35,385 bases of DNA from assembly GCA_900618425.1 (NCBI GenBank), contig UZAN01039589.1, positions 52,216-87,600 of the forward strand, read 5' to 3'. Positions 1 through 12,672 of the stretch are shown piece after piece; the first letter of the stretch is position 1, and the number at the start of each line of letters is the position of its first letter. Below the pieces are notes generated by a model, which made no database searches, was not told the origin of the DNA, and saw only the letters and a program-made list of their open reading frames with translations. The translations under genes and the position numbers were made by a program. This DNA comes from Echinostoma caproni (taxonomy: Eukaryota; Platyhelminthes; Trematoda; Plagiorchiida; Echinostomatidae).

Positions 1-1
1 G

Positions 2-532
2 ATTCCGTCTAAAGTATTGAAGAAGATCGTCTTCCTCGGACGCGCCTTTAAAGGTGATCATATAATGAACGACGTCCGTCAAAAGCTCAATGTGGCATTG
101 TGTCAAATGTTTCCTGCCGCACAGCCTCGGTTGATACCGTATACCCAAGGACTTTGTTTAGACAATCGAAGACAGAACCAGCCGTACAATTCTGCTTCAC
201 ACGTTTTCTGCTAGTTCACCTGCAGTTGCGATGACACTTAAATCGGCAGAACGAATCGGCCCCTATCACATCGGATGTCTGAACACATTCACAAGTGGTC
301 GGTACAATCAAGGACGCCACAAATTCTTAGAAGTCAAGCTGATTTATCAATCACAAAACAAATCATGACAACTGGATACATCGTTGACCCACAATTGTCG
401 TTCAAGCCGTTATTAGGTAACATGAACCCCAGGAACTTGGCGTTTAGCGAGGCGATGCTAATCAAGTTACGTAACCCAATCTTGTGCGCACAAAAAGTTC
501 TTACACACCCGGTCAGGCTGCGGAGGAACTGA
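2..532 (+). pseudogene. Decayed Penelope-like retroelement, C-terminal GIY-YIG endonuclease region
   Basis: One reading frame runs from the window edge to a TGA at 530-532, interrupted by TAG at 212-214 and TAA at 239-241, so this is a dead copy and is cut at its 5' end by the window. After a region with the short motif FKGD comes FTCSC, then a stop, then IGRT, then a RxSEHxxxW block, and near the end a SEAMLIKLRNPILCAQK block. This order matches what I know of the C-terminus of trematode Penelope-like elements, where the Cys-rich FTCSC segment leads into the YIG half of a GIY-YIG nuclease. The Tyr of YIG is replaced by the TAA stop. No reverse transcriptase motifs are visible; they would lie upstream of the window. 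A pyrimidine-rich stretch at about 533-590 may be the element's 3' UTR. The family assignment rests on recognition of motifs, not on a search. Confidence 0.72.
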
Positions 533-1011
533 TTTCCCACTCTCCCACCCACCCTTCCCCGCTGCTCTGACTATTGTCCGTTGCACCGCTGTAGTTATCA
601 AAACTTGCTTGTCTAAATATCAAATTGTTTTACGTTGTATCGACTGAATAGATAAGAAGAAACGTTAACATCACGCAGTATATGTCTCTTGGTTCTAAAG
701 AATTGAACAAAGGGGACCCAATGTTTTACCGAAAGAATAACGGATGTTGGATGTGTGGCTGACTATTTAGAAGACCGGATGTAGAAGACAGTTCTTTTCA
801 TGTAGTCGTTCTCGAGTGTCTAAAATAGTGTAGGTCAAACACATAATGTCAAGACAGGTTTTGTGTATGTCAAGGTGCACTAAAAAGGAGTAGGTCAAAT
901 GTGAAATTGATCATTGCCACAACTCTTGTTGCTTTTGTTGGATTCCTTCATGGCATAACGAGCTACCATTAGTACAGCCGTGATCGCTTACGTGTGAGCT
1001 TTTATTTACAG

Positions 1012-1334
1012 GGGTCGGTTGGATGTATTCTGACGGCACTCCATCCGTAGCGTGTAAACTCATTAATCTGGTTTTAACCGGCCAGTTCAGTTTAACTTCA
1101 CGTACGACCGGGACTGAGGAGGACAGATCGGGATTTGTTGGCACATGTACAGATTTTGTCAACTGTGAANAGACGAAAAACGAAGTTATTCATCATTTTT
1201 GTCACCGTGTCCTACTCATGCCACCGCGAATCATTTTTAATTGTTATCTCCAACAGCTTTGTCATTGGAAAAATATTTGTGTGGACCTCGCCTTTACGTG
1301 CAGTGCTTTGACATACAAGAATAAAAGCTCTTAG
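1012..1334 (+). other. Orphan open frame behind a good splice acceptor; possible exon or repeat relic
   Basis: The sequence tttatttacag at 1001-1011 is a good splice acceptor. It opens onto a frame with no stop until 1332-1334 (about 107 codons from 1012) that contains one ambiguous base at 1170. The first 50 residues are of mixed composition with GWMYSDGTP and several Cys; the remainder looks less protein-like. The antisense strand is also open over 911-1162, which argues for base composition or a repeat rather than selection. I recognise no family. It could be an exon of an upstream gene, a repeat fragment or chance. Confidence 0.15.
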
Positions 1335-2884
1335 TAATTATCTAAATTGTTCCCGGATCTCTGCTCCAGTACCTCGCTTTGATTCGATTCGTGCCAGTTT
1401 GTGGAGGAGTTTAGATGAGATGGAGCAAATCGATCAATGAAAGCATTGCGACAAAACCCACTTAGAGTAAATAGTTGATCAAACTTTTCCAACGAGTTAC
1501 TGGTGATCTAGAAAAAGGCTCGTAATCACGCTTTAAAACCAAGGCTTGTAACTCAGAATTCTCTAACTTCCTCAATCATTGCATGCGCCATCTGCGAGTA
1601 AGCAATCAGAGGCAGGTTCTTCCATATCAAATCAGCTAATTGTCCTCAGGATTCTGGTTTAAAGGTTTCCGGTTCCCAACTGGAAGTATCACAGTTAAAC
1701 TCTCTACCGAAATATAACAGTGGCACCCACCGGACGTCACACAAAAAATACATATTTTACAAATAAAAATGAAATTTAGTCATGGCTTGATGTGAGATCC
1801 GCACAAGAAAATCATTACGCAAATCCTACTACCCGTCTATAATCATAAACAATGCAGTGCAAGTTCCAATTCAGATTACAAAGTGAGAAGCTCGTTAGAA
1901 GGTGAATAACAGAGTTGTGAGGAAACCAAATCAGCAATGCCCCTGTCAAGTTCACATTATGTGACAAATCTCTCTGTCGATGAATAAGGAACAACCGGGG
2001 AAAAAAGTGTTACACGGTGAGAATCACATCCGCAAAACTGAAGCAACATCAATTACGCTGCTACTTGAGGATGTGTTTTCATCCCGGGTCTACTTATAGA
2101 ATCATCCACTAATCAAAGCCTGGAGGGTGGTATGAGTGTGTATGCCGGCCAGCCGGAGAAATCCAAAGCATCAGATCCCAGCCCCTGTGTTCAAAATCCA
2201 AATTAACGGAACTCAGTGGACTTGCATTTTTAATGCTTTTGAACAAGAATAGATGATTGAAGTGCCTCCAGCGATCAATTGTGAGTGACAAGTTGAACAA
2301 TCATGAACTACAAAACTGATGAATCAACCAACAATATTTTTAAATTGTTTCACTTAGGCAGCTTTATTCTGCTCATCAGTCAAGAGAGCTTACCGTAAAT
2401 GAGCCTAAATGTTCATTCGGTTGAAGATCTCTGTTTTCGTGAGCTTTATTTACCTTATCCTTGTTGTAATATAACCCGTGTGATCTTTTAGAATGAGAAA
2501 AAGCAAATATATACCTCATGAGTTACTTATTGGATTTCTTCATTTTTTCTGAAATAGTTTTCCATGCACACTCACAGACAACTCGGAAGTCATCAGAGCC
2601 GGGTAGAAGCTCGTGTTTCTGTCATTCCGGATCATACTTGAAATGTAACTATCTAATGTTTCTCATCAGTTTAATCCGCCCTTGTTTGTTAGAGTAGAGG
2701 TGGCAAATGAAAACCACTGGATCCCACGTCTTCTACGGCACATTTTTTCAACTTCGGTAATCGATGTGTTGGAACATGCGCGAGGTAATGACAAATATAA
2801 ATTGATGAATAAGGTTTTTTACATTTTCTACCGGACTCAAATGAGCACATTTATTCAAGGGACTGTGCATTTAACTTTGTTGAG

Positions 2885-2903
2885 CATCCATCCATCCATC
2901 CAC
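2885..2903. repeat. Microsatellite (CATC)n
   Basis: Four full CATC units plus a partial one in tandem; it sits in non-coding AT-rich sequence. Confidence 0.85.
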
Positions 2904-3928
2904 CCGGATGTCTACACCTAGCAATTATCATAACATTCTCTATGTAAATATGAAACATTTTTAAAGCACGTACAGTTATATCCTATTTTCCGCTCATTAC
3001 GACCCCAGTTCTTTTGAAATCTGAATAGTATGAAGGCTGTTAACCACATATGTTAACGTATTTTGCTAAGTAACGACTTGGGGGTTCTTGCGCAGCCAAT
3101 CTGAATGGGAGCGTGGAGAGCCCACAAGTGTTGTCGAATTAATTCAAATAAACTGCTTCGATCCAAATGGGGTTGCCTATCACCATATAGAGGATGACAA
3201 ATCTTTGATATGATCGCATTATAATCAAATATGAGTTAGTATATTTTAATTCCTTTTTTCTCCTCGTAAAATAGATTAAATGTGCAAGTTCTACGCAAAT
3301 TAAGCTGCGAATTGCAAATGATGCAGCGGGTTGGAATCTAGTGGAACACAATTCCGCAATCGTACACAATGTGCAAAGAACATTCAGTTGATTTCAAAAA
3401 CTAGAACATTTTAAAGTGTGGGTTCAGAAGTCACAAGGAACGTTTGGTAACCGAAGCGCTGCTGATCACCGTTGAACCTACGGCAATCAATCGATCCGAT
3501 GGGGCAGTCATTCCACGGTTATGGCAACAATTGACACTTGTGCAAACAAAATAGTCTCATCTCACCTCCAATGTAAATGATCAATGATTCACACGTTTTG
3601 ATCTGAAGTCCAAATCAGTTTCATTCGTCCGAATCACGTGTAGAACGATCACCAACACACGCGTATGCTCGAATCACATCCAAGCTCTATAAGTTGTCAT
3701 CATCCCATCGCCTTATAAGTGCTTGTAACGTGAGATTAACCGATTAAACGACTTGAGGAAGACCTTCCAAGAGGGTGGAAACGTTGCCACCAATGTCTTG
3801 TGTTTTGGTTTTTGTTGGTCATGGCTAAGACAAGCTAATTTCCTCAGTAATCTGTCATTGGCTTCTTTTCCATGGAAAGTTTACCAAACGCACGCACGCA
3901 GTTTTCCTCAATTGAATACAATGGAATG

Positions 3929-3932
<4 letters not shown>

Positions 3933-3963
<31 letters not shown>

Positions 3964-3974
3964 TGAGTGAGTGT
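3933..3974. repeat. Microsatellite (GT)14 followed by (GAGT)3
   Basis: An uninterrupted GT run covers 3933-3960 and passes directly into three GAGT units to about 3974. It encodes the Val-Cys tail of a spurious open frame and is not coding. Confidence 0.95.
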
Positions 3975-6900
3975 TGATCGAAGAAAAATGAACATTGAGT
4001 AACTGCATTATCCGCATTCAAACTTATCAGTTGCGCACATGAAAACGGTGTTTGTGCCGAGTACCAAATCGGTGAAAAGTGATGTATAGCTCATCAGAGG
4101 GTGAGAAGTCAGCGAGAATGAACGTGGCAGTAGTGGCGATTCGATTGTCTGCGTTGGTCCGAAATTAAACAGAATACCGTGTGGTTGGGACAGGTTGTTC
4201 AAAATGAGCGATATTTCTTGAATTACAAAGTGTACCAATAAAGCGGCCTTGTTACTCAATAATTAACAGAAACACTACCACAATCAGCAAAAGCATGTTT
4301 CTCATTAAATAAATATATTTAGGTTTCTAGTATCTTACTTATTCATTGATAACCATGGGTAAGTAGCACTTTTTCCGAACTTCAACTCCAAATACACACA
4401 AATATGCATATATATATTCAAATAATAATTTGGCATTTAAATGAATTGACTTGCCATAATTCATTCAGTGACTGATTATTGAGACCACTTCTCACTGATG
4501 CAGAACTTGGAGGCCCACAACCACTAAAAGTGGAGATTTTGAAAGCTAAATGAATCAAGTGTCATATCAAGCATTACTATAGCAGATATTGTTGCAGTCA
4601 CTGTATATTTCTCATTCTGCACAAATCAGTTATTGTTCTTTGCTATTGTACAGAGTGTGCTTTGTTTGTCCGTGTGTATTACCCGACTTCCTTTGACAAC
4701 GAAAAAAACGAAAACAAATAAATATGTAACCACAAGATTGTGTCGTACGTATTTTGAAATCCATGCTTTTCAGTGCAGACAAACACGAATTTGTTCGGTT
4801 ATCCAAGTGAAAAAAGGTTTCATTGAAATCAACTGCAACACTGTCTCTAACGGCATTCCTCATTATCTGGTTACTCACTTTGCTGCGGTATAAAAATCAT
4901 TGCGGTCATGAAATCGTATTCGAGCACACTATTTTCACATCATCCAGATGATTCGATGCTTCTTGTAATAAGCTATTATCCTCATCTGAAGTGATTTTGA
5001 CACAACTTCTACGGTTAGCTCAAGCAGATATTTTTCCTCTTATTGTCTCCACAATTCCAACAGGCAACTAAAACATTTCAGTCAGCTGTTTTGAGATGAT
5101 TTGATCTAAACGAGAAAATATGATATCAGTAACAACACCCAAGGGGCCTTCCGGAAGACCAGTTGTTGGAAAACTCTCCGTTACCGGCCCATCTGCCTCT
5201 TAGCAGTTTGTCTGTATGTGTCTGTGTGTGATGGGAAAATAATGACATCTTGTGAGTCCTCGAGGGTAAATTGTTTTCCTTTCTAAGTGCTTATCAACGA
5301 ATCAGATTTATTAACACGCATAAATCGCGAGGAGTGCCAGCAGGTGGAAATGTATTCCTATTTGTGGGACACAAATATGACTGAACATATCTCTATCTCA
5401 ATTCGAGACATTCAAATCCTATTCGGTTTTTCTAGAATAAATTATTCTCTGCATCTGTTCAACAAGAGCAGTTCGCCCTAGCTAATGCAGCTGCATGATT
5501 TCCAAATATTCTCATCCTAACTTTGTTCTACACATTAGATATAAACAGATATTTCACAGAAAGAGAAGCAAAATTTTTCACCGAGCGTTCCACTGAACCA
5601 AGAAGTAAACCCATAAAGTTGAATGGGTTTTGATTGTATGTGCTTTTTCAAATCTTCAGTTTTCGCAATAATATAGTGCAATTCATGGCCTCATTGGAAT
5701 GACTTTAGTGACAGTGGTCATCTCCCTCTATCTCCCTCGCTCGTTTCAAAGCATAAACACGATAATATGATGATTTATTGAATAAACAAATGAATGAAAA
5801 TCTTCATAAGCATTTTTCGTTTGTGCGTCGGGTGCTAGTCTGGTATGTCGAGGGAAAACCCAGTGCTTATCAATCCCGAAAATGGCTTGTTTTTGAATGT
5901 CATATATTGTTTCTTCGAATAAATGGGTATGTAATCTTCGTTTGGCTTTGAGGAGTGGTGGATCATTTCACTCCGAGGTTCTAATGAGCACCTTATTTCA
6001 CAGTTGAATGACTAAGCACGTCGGACTGTAATTAACTGTCTGAGCAGCTTCCATTGAATGAGACGATCTCTTTACAAATCAATAATTATTCACCAAAACC
6101 AACGGGTCGATGCGGAATGAAATTTTATTTATTGCCTAAATATTCAATTGTTTTCAGAATTTGCCAGACCGATTCAGAAACTGCAAAAATTAAGCATCAT
6201 TCACTCTCAGGTGAACAAGTTTAGATTAAGGGTGAATAGAAATTCACTCATAGTCGCACGTTTTAGATCTCAGATAAATTGGAAATACATGGGAATCCTG
6301 CTGGTTACATAGGCTAAACGTCTGTTTTGTTGTTATTACTATTAACAAAATGCATTGAAAACGGAACTTAAAAAGTGACAACTACGGGGCGGTCAAAAGG
6401 TAAACTTAAACGTTGTTCAAGGGTTCGGGATTTTTGGATAAGTGTACCATCATTGGACTTTTATCATTTGAATACGTTGGTTCACTGCAGCTTGATAAAC
6501 TGAATGTCTTTTCACTACAGGGAAAAGTGAGTAAATTTTCCCTCTGACTCTCAGCGAATTATGGAGATTTTGTCAGAAAATTTCACTTTTTGAACCGTTC
6601 ATCATTATAAACTTTTTAAGGTTTTTGCAATTACATATACATCTAACTGCTTACCAATGGATAATGGTGGCTACAAACGTCTATAGTTGTACACTGTTGT
6701 GGTATCGTAGAAGCTTTGCCGAAAATTTTCCTGAAGTTCATAGACTTTGTGAAATGCCATCGCTTTGCAGATATTTTAAAGTAGTTTGACGTGGTGCAAC
6801 AATTTCCTAAACAGAGCCAAACACAACTCCTGACAAAATTCTTGAATCGATCGTGTGACTATGCGGTCTCTAAGCGGTACATTATTGACTCAAATGATTT

Positions 6901-7307
6901 CTTTCCACTCACTTTCGATCACCCTTGTTGACGAGAGGTAGGATAAGCAGAAAATAATCTCCAACAACCGAGAAACAGTTGCTACTGCTGTCTGTCGTTA
7001 GAAAACAAACACAGGAGCATCAGTGCAAAAGTCATACTGAGTAAGGAGGGTTAGATTGATTTGACAAAAGTCAAATAATTGGATTCTGAACATTTTTAGG
7101 CGTTCAAACAGTTTTATACTTCATGTAGGCTCTTGTTGCAGATGTAGGTTTTTAGTTTCTAATCAGTGCATTGTACTCTATAAAAAAATACAAATATGAG
7201 ATATACAATTTTCAGGGCTCTTTGAGGAGCCACTTTGATCAGCGGAAGTTACATTAATGCAGTTTAGGCGCCGCTCGATTAAACAACGAGTCATTTTTCT
7301 CCCATTC

Positions 7308-7337
7308 GCAGGCTCCGAAACAGCAGGCTCCGAAAGC
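7308..7337. repeat. 15-bp tandem duplication
   Basis: The 13-mer gcaggctccgaaa at 7308-7320 is repeated exactly at 7323-7335, a two-copy tandem repeat with a 15-bp period. No function is apparent. Confidence 0.8.
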
Positions 7338-8476
7338 AATCCCTTACTACGATCAAGAGAGTGTAAGAGTGAACTTTTCACGCTCATGCGCGAACATAAT
7401 CACCTCAGATGTGGTGCATGAAATCCCAACCTTGACACCACGGCACGTTAAGTTTATTGAGAATGAGATTTACAAACAGTTCTGTCAGGTAATCACAGAC
7501 GCCCATGTTTGGTGGAATTTCGATTCCACGATCCAAGCTTCTTCCCATGATATTCCTCTTACTTTTCCCTGTGAGCAAATGATTCAAACGAATTAATAGT
7601 TTGCGTTTTGATTTTAGTTTGGATGAAGTGGTATGGGTGCGGTGCGGTGAGAAATACTTTTTACATGGGTCTAAAAAGAAGAACATGGAACGAAGTATAC
7701 ACTATTTATTATGTCTGGTTAAATGGAAAAGAATATATTTAATTTCTCCTTTGTTTAAGGGGAAAATCCATAATTGATCACTATTTCAACTATCATCAGA
7801 AAAACTCGAAAGCGATTTTTCCTCCCGATCATCCGATATAGAGTAATCTGTAATCCATTTATCGCAACCATCTACGTGCTGATTATGCTATTCTGACCTA
7901 CCCCCTCCCTTTAATTGGGCGACTGCGTTGCATATTTTAAAGGCACTTAAGATTGATCGGCATGTACTATAGTCATTTCCCTGGGTGTACACAGACAGAA
8001 AATGAGCTATCCTTGTATGCATCGGTCTGACCATGTTGGGGTGATATTTTCCATGATTTCCCCTAGAATACTTGTACTATCGTTTATCATTGCTCAAACG
8101 TGTTGAAATAAATTATAGACAGTGCGAATACAGTACGAATAGATTGCTGGGATCACAACTAGGCAGCAGAGCAAATCACTCACAAAGTCAGGTTCACAGC
8201 ATTTAAAAATGCCACACTTTTTAAAACATGCGCAGTTTGGTATCCTGTTGTCCTCCATAGCCAGAATGATTTCTTTTCTCAGAGCTTGCGTTTGTCGGAA
8301 GAAGCAGAGTGGGTTTAGTTACAGGACCTACTACTACATCCGGGAAAGTAAAACCATTTCCCAATTTGCATTCACGATAGACCGAGAGCGTTATTATGAT
8401 TTATCGATTCAGTTTATTGCCGTGGTTCACATTCATCAATGTGTAGCTGGCCAAATGACAAGGATTACGCGAGAAC

Positions 8477-8489
8477 GAGAGAGAGAGAG
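8477..8489. repeat. Microsatellite (GA)6
   Basis: A short GA run. It creates an Arg-Glu string in a 122-codon open frame (8209-8577), which is otherwise featureless. Confidence 0.85.
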
Positions 8490-10321
8490 GGAGTACGCAT
8501 GCGACAAATCTCCAGAGGGCAGGAGCCTATTTGCCATGAGGAGATTTTGGACACATAATTCCCCACCATTCGCCTAACTATTGGTTATTACCATTCCCCT
8601 ATAGATGACGGAAGTTCATCACACGATAATTGTGCTGCTCGTTTGATTTATAGCCCATTTTGTGCATCGAACAACTAACTGCCCGGAGCGTGAACAGGGC
8701 TTGTGAACTGGAACAAACGAATCGGTGAAGGGCGAACTGCAGGCTGCTCCTCTGTTGTGGTGCAGGGAAACCAAATATAGGCATTTCGTATCTCCTAGGG
8801 TGAATGTTGGGTGATTGAATTGCTGAGATGTGGTTACTCTTGAACAGTAAGCATGTCAGGCTTAATTCCGAAAACAATAAAGCCATGATACTGCTATTTT
8901 ATGCAGTTTTTCGACCATTGTAGCTGTATAGCTATCCCTGAAACTTGAGACATATGTGGGACCCAAATGTTAGCAACAGACTATCGGGAATTATGATCAA
9001 CAGTGTGCAACAAATAACGCATTTGTCCCCAGAGAAGTGTGACTATCAGCACTTGGGCAGGAATCAATTGTTTAATGCCTGTCTTATTAATAGCGTCTCA
9101 CAACGACTTATCAAATAATACCGAACTGTTGCGCAAGTCCCACGATTCTTTTGAAATGGAATAATAGTACCGCATAAAAGTTCAACAGCATCAGTTGTTG
9201 TTGATGAGATCACGGTTACATAGCACATATGCGCTCAAAGGACCAAGCATTGTACATTCTATTCGTAGAAACATTGACACAGAATTACTAATAATTACTA
9301 AAATATTTAGCGCGATAGAATGCAGTGGCATTGTGTAATCGAGAGCCTATCCGCATCTGAACCGTTCTCCTCATCGTCATAGATTTTCACTGCGGAGGCA
9401 AAACCCAATGAACTGAGGCATAGGTATCATTGTTGACTCCGCTCTCTAGAATCATGGTTTATTCCTCTGTATCGATGTTCGCAGTTGAAGGTTGGCTACA
9501 TGCTGATCCAGTCCGACATACATGTACTTGGCCCTATCGGGCACAGGCAATCTTTAAACTGTGAATGAGTTTATTGTGTATACTTCGCTCCATCCGGTCT
9601 CCGAGCTTTAGCCTTTACTAATAGTGGTAACATGTACTCAGCTACTCGTAAATTGAATTATTTGGTTCCCGACTCTGTTGCAACCTTCCCATTTCCGTGC
9701 GCGGAATCAGGACGAGGAGCAAAGAGCTGGGAAACTAAACCAAACACATCGAATTAGGCGAACATTCTGTCATTCACATGAAACAAAATTAAGTATGAAC
9801 TCATTTTCTTGAACAAATTGGATGCAGAATAAAATGATCGATTATCGAGAAATTAACTTGGACCAATCCAGGTCTTCCCTGAGTTGACCTAGAGAACTGA
9901 AGTGTGTTTAGCAACATTGGTGGGATTCGAGTGCACAAAATCACGGCTGATTTGACGCTGACCAGTATAGTTTAATTGTCCTAGTACATGAAAGAGTTAT
10001 ATCGAATGTCTATTTTTACTCCATGAAACCGTTGCAAGCAATGGAAGGCCCGTACAACTTGTCTTGTCCTCCGCTCCCCTGCCGCCACCGAACCACTCCG
10101 TTTACTTCAAGTAAAATTTTAAAAATGATCAACAAAATGGTCGTTAATTTCATCCCATCCAAAACCTGATTTCCGTCGAGGGGCAGAGATTCTGACAGGC
10201 CATAACTGAGGAGACAACGGTGCCCCGTTTAGACCACAAACCGATAAGCGTTTCTCGGAGCGAGGGTTTGTTTTCGCTCTACTGTTATTGATAATCTCTG
10301 TACTGGATATATTTGAAATGA

Positions 10322-10350
10322 TTCGTTCGTTCGTTCGTTCGAGAGAGAGA
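10322..10350. repeat. Compound microsatellite (TTCG)5-(GA)5
   Basis: Five TTCG units (10322-10341) run into a GA run (10341-10350). Non-coding. Confidence 0.92.
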
Positions 10351-11578
10351 TAGTGATTAGTAGATCAAACAGCTATACATTATTTTATTCTCCTTTATTA
10401 ACTTATATCCATATTTTGTGTTATATATTTCTGACGATAGCCATGTGTATGCCAAGTGGATGTTTGTCTGCGTTAAACAAACTAGACAATGGTTCTGAAA
10501 CCAGTTTGATTTATTCATAAAAAAACGTTATCATCAGTTAGCACTCGTTTAAAATTGAAAAAAATGAATTCCTTGGAATAGATGTACATCTCAAGCACAT
10601 GATGAGAGTGTTCAATCGGAGCTGTTGCCTATAAGAACACTGACATGACCCAGTTACAAGTTGGTGCACAACGCTAGATTATTCAGAATGGCTGCAGTTT
10701 GAAAGAGCACTGGAGATTGTTTTTGGTGCTATCGAGGAACGTGGGGATAAAGATTAAACCATGCCTGGAAAACCACTAGCTGCTTGGATGACGAATTGCT
10801 ACAGTTTAATTTTCATTTTGTAAACGGGCTAGTATGTTCGGCTTCATGGTGCAACCAAACACAAGAAAATGATTCAACGATGTCATAGTTTCCGACCCAA
10901 TCAAACAAAAATTTGAATCACCCTCTGTGGGAGGTCATTTGGTCGTTTGGTTTAGATAATAGGTTTGTTGTGGACTGTTGTAAATGAAGTAAAGTAAACG
11001 TTTAATGATAAGCCATGAGGCCAGTTCATCGTTGTATGACTCCATCAAACGGAGACGCAAGTGGTGGTTGATTGGTCTATCTAATTCAATCGGCGCACGG
11101 TAGTGTATAAATTGTGTGTATAAATGGACCAAAAGATAGAACTAAATCCATCTTTAAAAGCGTTTTTTGGGGAAGACGCCAATCTCGTCTAATTCTTTAA
11201 CAATAAGTTTCGGTTATCCATTCGTTGGAAGTATTCGGAACCTTTTCTTTTCTCCTTTTTACTTCCCTCTATTGAACATGCAGTGCGACAGTATACAGTA
11301 GGGGGAGGCGGCCAATCAAAGGACTAGTATACAATCGGACTGATTGTTTCACGAGAGTGGTGGGGTTAATTACTTAGTAATGGGTACGGAGAGGGACATG
11401 TGGAATTATTTGTAAATGCGTGTATCACAATCATCAATTTTATTTAGATTTCAGGCAAGTTTTGTAGAATTATTTCTAACCGAATAGGCGAACACCAACA
11501 GGTGGGTCTATGGTTATTGCAAATTATGTTTTTATTTCTTGTAGAGTCGCGGCAAAATATTCTCCTCCCCCCCGTGCA

Positions 11579-11932
11579 TCAAAAGCATGGATACAACAGA
11601 ACCGAAAAGAAAATGGTTAGGTCACAGATCTCATTACTCCAGTTTGTCTGATACGGAAGGAAAAACATCCAAACAAAATGATAGCATCCTTCAGCGATAT
11701 TCGATGAATACAGTTCACACAGCTGAGAATCTGTGCTTGACAGTGCTGGACTTTTGAAAGAAATAGACGCTTGACGTTCACCTCCAAATCTGTAGTTGAA
11801 GCTGCGTTGTAGTGTGATATCAATCTTGATTTCCGTTGAGGGCGGGACCATGATGCACAGAAATGGGTCCCGGTTGGCAAATGATTGTTTACAGTGTGAG
11901 TCAGTTGAGAAAAAATACAAGTTATCTTTCAA
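11579..11932 (-). other. Unassigned overlapping open frames on the minus strand
   Basis: Two minus-strand frames are open together: 117 codons (11579-11932) and 87 codons (11617-11880). The shorter one contains DLEVNVKRLFLSKVQHCQAQ, which has a protein-like look and a faint resemblance to repeat-derived peptides I have seen in fluke gene sets, but I cannot name a family. It lies immediately beside the SINE at 11948, so it may belong to an older repeat. There is no signal peptide, no catalytic motif and no convincing splice context. Confidence 0.15.
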
Positions 11933-11947
11933 GAACTAGAAGAACAG

Positions 11948-12168
11948 ATAAAATATAAAATAAATAAATAAATGTCTTTTTACTTCCTTTTTATTCATTG
12001 AATATACAAATACATAACCAACTTTCAGGAAGGGGACTGCGGCCATATAACGGCTGCCTGGGGAAGATACAGAAACAGGGAAAAGGGGCGGCACTGGAGC
12101 GGTTCGAACTCGGGACACCCAGGTCACTAATTGGTGACCTAACCACTTGGCCACCACCGCCCGCGTTA
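11948..12168 (-). mobile_element. tRNA-derived SINE with Pol III promoter boxes and an AAAT tail
   Basis: Read on the minus strand, the head has an A box TGGCCAAGTGG (complement of 12143-12153) and a B box close to GAGTTCGAACC (complement of 12101-12111), 31 bases apart as in a true tRNA. Between them is a perfect 7-bp hairpin (12121-12140, arms aggtcac/gtgacct). A unique body follows, and the element ends in an AT-rich tail of repeated ATTT units at about 11950-11975. This is the layout of a tRNA-derived SINE: internal Pol III promoter, body, short-repeat tail. About 220 bp in all. I did not find clear target-site duplications, so both ends are approximate. A 73-codon open frame on this strand is an artefact of the SINE. 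Confidence 0.75.
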
Positions 12169-12479
12169 ACTAACTCTGGGAATTGAGAGCACGCTGAATT
12201 ATTTCATTAAAACGAGCTAGAGGTTTAGCACATTTTCAGACTCGCTAGTTCCACAATCGAGTAAACAGAAGCACTTTTAGTCTTCAGATTCTCTTAAAAA
12301 TCTTTTACAAAAACTGAGGGAGGTTTACCGTTTGAGGTTAATCGGATTGGACTTCATTGACTCCTTGCTGAAGTGAATCGAAGTAGATGCTTTTTACCTT
12401 GATGTATTAACCGATGTCTCAGGATTGATTTTTAACTTCATTTCCGTACCGGGTAACCTCTGGTGAGGTTTTACGTTAA

Positions 12480-12672
12480 GGGGACGGAGTCACATGCCAC
12501 ATAGCACACAAGGAATGGCAAAAGATGCTGTGAAATTTATCAACTATGCTGCTTTGTGGTTTACGTTGGTTTTATCACTTTATTTTTTCTTCTCTGTTGT
12601 GTTGGCTGTTGGCTGAAAGCTTGTATATAACTCTCTAAAGCCTGAGTACAATAAAATACAATACAATAAAGC
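12480..12672 (+). repeat. Possible 3' end of a retroposon with AATAAA/ATACA tail
   Basis: The sequence closes with two AATAAA hexamers (12650-12655 and 12665-12670) embedded in short ATACA repeats. Such tails are typical of LINE or SINE 3' ends, but could also be the poly(A) region of an unseen transcript. The 5' boundary is a guess and no coding region is visible. Confidence 0.25.

Larger units (their letters stand above)
533..11947. other. Region with no supportable gene
   Basis: No open frame in this 11.4 kb shows a recognisable protein family, and the longest frames (about 80-120 codons) are at the length expected by chance in AT-rich DNA. It holds several microsatellites, one ambiguous base (n at 1170), a weak orphan frame at 1012-1334 and unassigned frames on the minus strand at 11579-11932, each listed separately. 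It may be intergenic sequence upstream of the receptor gene or intron of a gene beyond the left edge; nothing visible decides this. Confidence 0.5.

Noticed and set aside
8209..8577. 122-codon open frame on the plus strand
   Set aside because: No recognisable domain; part of it is an Arg-Glu string from a GA microsatellite, and no splice or start context supports it.
10701..10713. 13-base match (aaagagcactgga) to the edge of the hammerhead element at 21228
   Set aside because: Similarity stops after these bases and a match of this length is expected by chance in a window of this size.
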